Positions 62,280 through 64,000 of a DNA stretch of 64,000 bases are shown here, in pieces. Both the position numbers and the translations under genes were made by a program. The first letter of the stretch is position 1. The number at the start of each line of letters is the position of its first letter. The stretch is from assembly GCA_007050995.1 (NCBI GenBank), contig VJOU01000005.1, forward strand, positions 1 through 64,000. Reading direction: 5' to 3'. Under the pieces are notes generated by a model that saw nothing but the letters and a program-made list of their open reading frames with translations, made no database searches and was not told where the DNA came from. This stretch comes from Glycocaulis profundi. GTDB taxonomy: Bacteria; Pseudomonadota; Alphaproteobacteria; Caulobacterales; Maricaulaceae.

Positions 62280-63209
62280 ATGCCCAGCCTGTCCTCCATC
62301 GCCGCTCATTTCGGCGCCGCCGCCGCGGCCAGCCTGCTCGCCGCCGCCGGTCTGGCGTTCGAGGCGGGACGGGCGGGAGCGTCCGAGACCGCGCCGGTGC
62401 TGACCGTCCAGCCCGAAGACGGCGCGCTTCTGGAGGCCGCCGCGCCGGTTCTGGCCGAGGCTGAAGCCGTTTTGCCTGCTGAAGAGGCCCTGCCGGTCGC
62501 GGAGACGGCGCCCGAGGCCGTCGCGCCCCGGCCCATGCTGGCGGTCATCATCGATGACGTGGGACTGTCGCGGACCGCCTTCGACCGGCTGATGGGCATC
62601 GACGCCCCGCTGACGCTGGCCTTCCTGCCCTATGGCGAGGCCGCGCCCGCGATGGCGCGCGAGGCCGGGGCGGCGGGCCGTGAGGTGTTCCTGCACCTGC
62701 CCATGGAGCCGGTGGGGCTGGACGATCCGGGGCCGATGGCGCTGACCCGGCATCTAGACGACGGCGAGATCGCGCGGCGGGCCGAATGGGCGCTGGGCCG
62801 GGTGCCGGGCGCGACCGGGTTCAACAATCACATGGGCAGCGCCCTGACCAGCGACAGCCGGGCGATCCGTGCGGCGATGGCCGCCTTTGCAGGATCGGAC
62901 CTGATCTTCGTGGATTCGGTGACCAGCCCGCGCAGCCTCGCCGACCGGGCGGCGCGCGAAGCGGGGCTGGCGAGCCTGCGGCGGGACGTGTTCCTCGACA
63001 ACGCCCAGAACCGCGCGGCCATCGACGCGCGGATCGACGAGGCCGTGGCGCTGGCCGCCGAGCGCGGCTGGGCGGTGGCCATCGGTCATCCTTATCCCGT
63101 CACGCTGGACGCTCTGGAGGGGCTGTCCGCGCGGGCCGAGGCGGCGGGGGTGGAGATCGTCACCGTGGCTGCGATCACCGCGAAGCTGGCCGCGGACGCC
63201 GGGGCCTGA
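62280..63209 (+). CDS. Divergent polysaccharide deacetylase family protein
   Basis: A 309-residue protein with an N-terminal hydrophobic segment (about 8-28, signal or anchor) and an Ala/Glu/Pro-rich spacer to about residue 82. The domain follows: [50 protein letters not shown], and [12 protein letters not shown]. This is the 'divergent polysaccharide deacetylase' (YibQ/DUF610) family, whose substrate is unknown to me. The ATG at 62280 is used because it opens the hydrophobic start. It lies between trpG and trpE on the opposite strand, ending 4 bases from trpE. Confidence 0.88.
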   Translation: MPSLSSIAAHFGAAAAASLLAAAGLAFEAGRAGASETAPVLTVQPEDGALLEAAAPVLAEAEAVLPAEEALPVAETAPEAVAPRPMLAVIIDDVGLSRTAFDRLMGIDAPLTLAFLPYGEAAPAMAREAGAAGREVFLHLPMEPVGLDDPGPMALTRHLDDGEIARRAEWALGRVPGATGFNNHMGSALTSDSRAIRAAMAAFAGSDLIFVDSVTSPRSLADRAAREAGLASLRRDVFLDNAQNRAAIDARIDEAVALAAERGWAVAIGHPYPVTLDALEGLSARAEAAGVEIVTVAAITAKLAADAGA

Positions 63210-63213
63210 GCCC

Positions 63214-64000
63214 TCAGAGGAAGCGCCAGGCCTCCGAGGCGGCGCGGAACAGGGCCTTGGCCTTGTTGACCGTCTCCATCCGCTCGGCCTCGGGGTCGGA
63301 ATCCAGCACCACGCCGCCTCCGGCCTGAACGTGCATGACCCCGTCCTTGATGACGGCGGTGCGCAGCGCGATGCAGGTGTCCAGCCCGCCGCCTGCGCCG
63401 AAATAGCCCACCGCGCCCGCATAGACGCCCCGGCGATGAGGCTCCAGCTCGTCGATGATCTCCATGGCCCGCACCTTGGGCGCGCCAGACACCGTGCCCG
63501 CGGGGAAGCCCGCGAACAGGGCGGAGACGGCGTCCTCGCTCTCCGCCAGATCGCCCTCGACATTGGAGACCAGATGCATGACGTGGCTGTAGCGCTCGAT
63601 CACCTCGCGCTCGGTCACCCGCACGCTGCCCGGGGCGGCGACGCGGCCCACGTCGTTGCGGCCCAGATCGAGCAGCATCAGGTGCTCGGCGCGCTCCTTG
63701 GGGTCGGCTTTCAGGTCCGCCTCGTGAGCGTGGTCCTCGTCGGGCGTCGCGCCGCGGGGACGGGTGCCCGCGATGGGGCGCACGGCGACCTTGCCGTCGC
63801 GCACCCGCACCAGAATCTCCGGGCTCGACCCGGCGATGGAGAAGCCGCCGAAATCAAAGAAGTAGAGGAAGGGCGAGGGGTTGGTCCGGCGCAGGGAGCG
63901 GTAAAGCGCGAAGGGCGGGGCGGGGAAGGGCGCGCTGAACCGCTGGCTGGGGACCACCTGAAAGATGTCTCCCGCGCGGATATAGGCCTTCGCCCGCTCC
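63214..64000 (-). CDS. trpE: Anthranilate synthase component I (N-terminal part outside window)
   Basis: The C-terminal 261 residues or so of the chorismate-using subunit; the frame runs off the right edge in [17 protein letters not shown]. It has [51 protein letters not shown] and the CIALRTAVI block, all of the chorismate-binding domain. The feedback-inhibition region is not visible. TrpE rather than PabB is favoured by the [16 protein letters not shown] signature and the nearby trpG. Confidence 0.94.
   Translation of the reverse strand, partial: ERAKAYIRAGDIFQVVPSQRFSAPFPAPPFALYRSLRRTNPSPFLYFFDFGGFSIAGSSPEILVRVRDGKVAVRPIAGTRPRGATPDEDHAHEADLKADPKERAEHLMLLDLGRNDVGRVAAPGSVRVTEREVIERYSHVMHLVSNVEGDLAESEDAVSALFAGFPAGTVSGAPKVRAMEIIDELEPHRRGVYAGAVGYFGAGGGLDTCIALRTAVIKDGVMHVQAGGGVVLDSDPEAERMETVNKAKALFRAASEAWRFL

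Overview
The window is a high-GC stretch of an alphaproteobacterial chromosome. Gene content and order (nuoA-N, birA, coaX, RNase J, mce, a DUF1467 gene, proS, lolC, lolD, dnaE, then rpsB-tsf-pyrH-frr-uppS-cdsA-dxr-rseP-bamA-skp-lpxD-fabZ-lpxA-lpxI-lpxB, gltA, gltX, comEC, lexA, trpCDG) match the Caulobacterales/Maricaulales block. I infer a marine Maricaulaceae/Hyphomonadaceae-type bacterium (Maricaulis/Oceanicaulis-like); genus is not provable from this window. Base composition looks uniform. I saw no insertion sequence, prophage, CRISPR array, tRNA or rRNA gene.

Region 1 (1-7690) is a carbon-starvation/acetate locus. It holds the C-terminal receiver domain of a hybrid histidine kinase, a CstA transporter, a small protein ending in Cys-Cys, a cysteine-free ArsA-family ATPase, a divergent NarL/LuxR-type response regulator, a DcaP-like porin and acetyl-CoA synthetase. 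The layout recalls the CrbS/CrbR acetate switch. Region 2 (7712-12603, minus strand) has a purple-acid-phosphatase-like exported enzyme and a split MacA/MacB-type efflux operon. A possible Fur box lies upstream of the efflux operon.

Region 3 (12797-27915) is the complete 14-gene complex I operon, with an NTF2/SnoaL-like gene inserted between nuoD and nuoE. Region 4 (27917-35331) is a string of housekeeping genes. Region 5 (35332-39107) holds a 30-codon membrane microprotein gene not listed by ordinary gene callers. It has a strong ribosome binding site and two LexA-type boxes in its promoter, just upstream of dnaE. I propose it is the SOS cell-division inhibitor SidA, known from Caulobacter. 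This is the most interesting item in the window.

Region 6 (39139-53992) is the translation/envelope run from rpsB to lpxB: translation factors, UMP kinase, isoprenoid and phospholipid synthesis, outer-membrane protein assembly and lipid A synthesis. Region 7 (54000-64000) holds gltA and gltX on the minus strand, comEC on the plus strand, then minus-strand lexA, trpC, trpD and trpG. LexA has its own perfect LexA box over its promoter, which supplies an internal reference for the boxes at the sidA-like gene. A plus-strand divergent polysaccharide deacetylase gene separates trpG from trpE, which runs off the window end.
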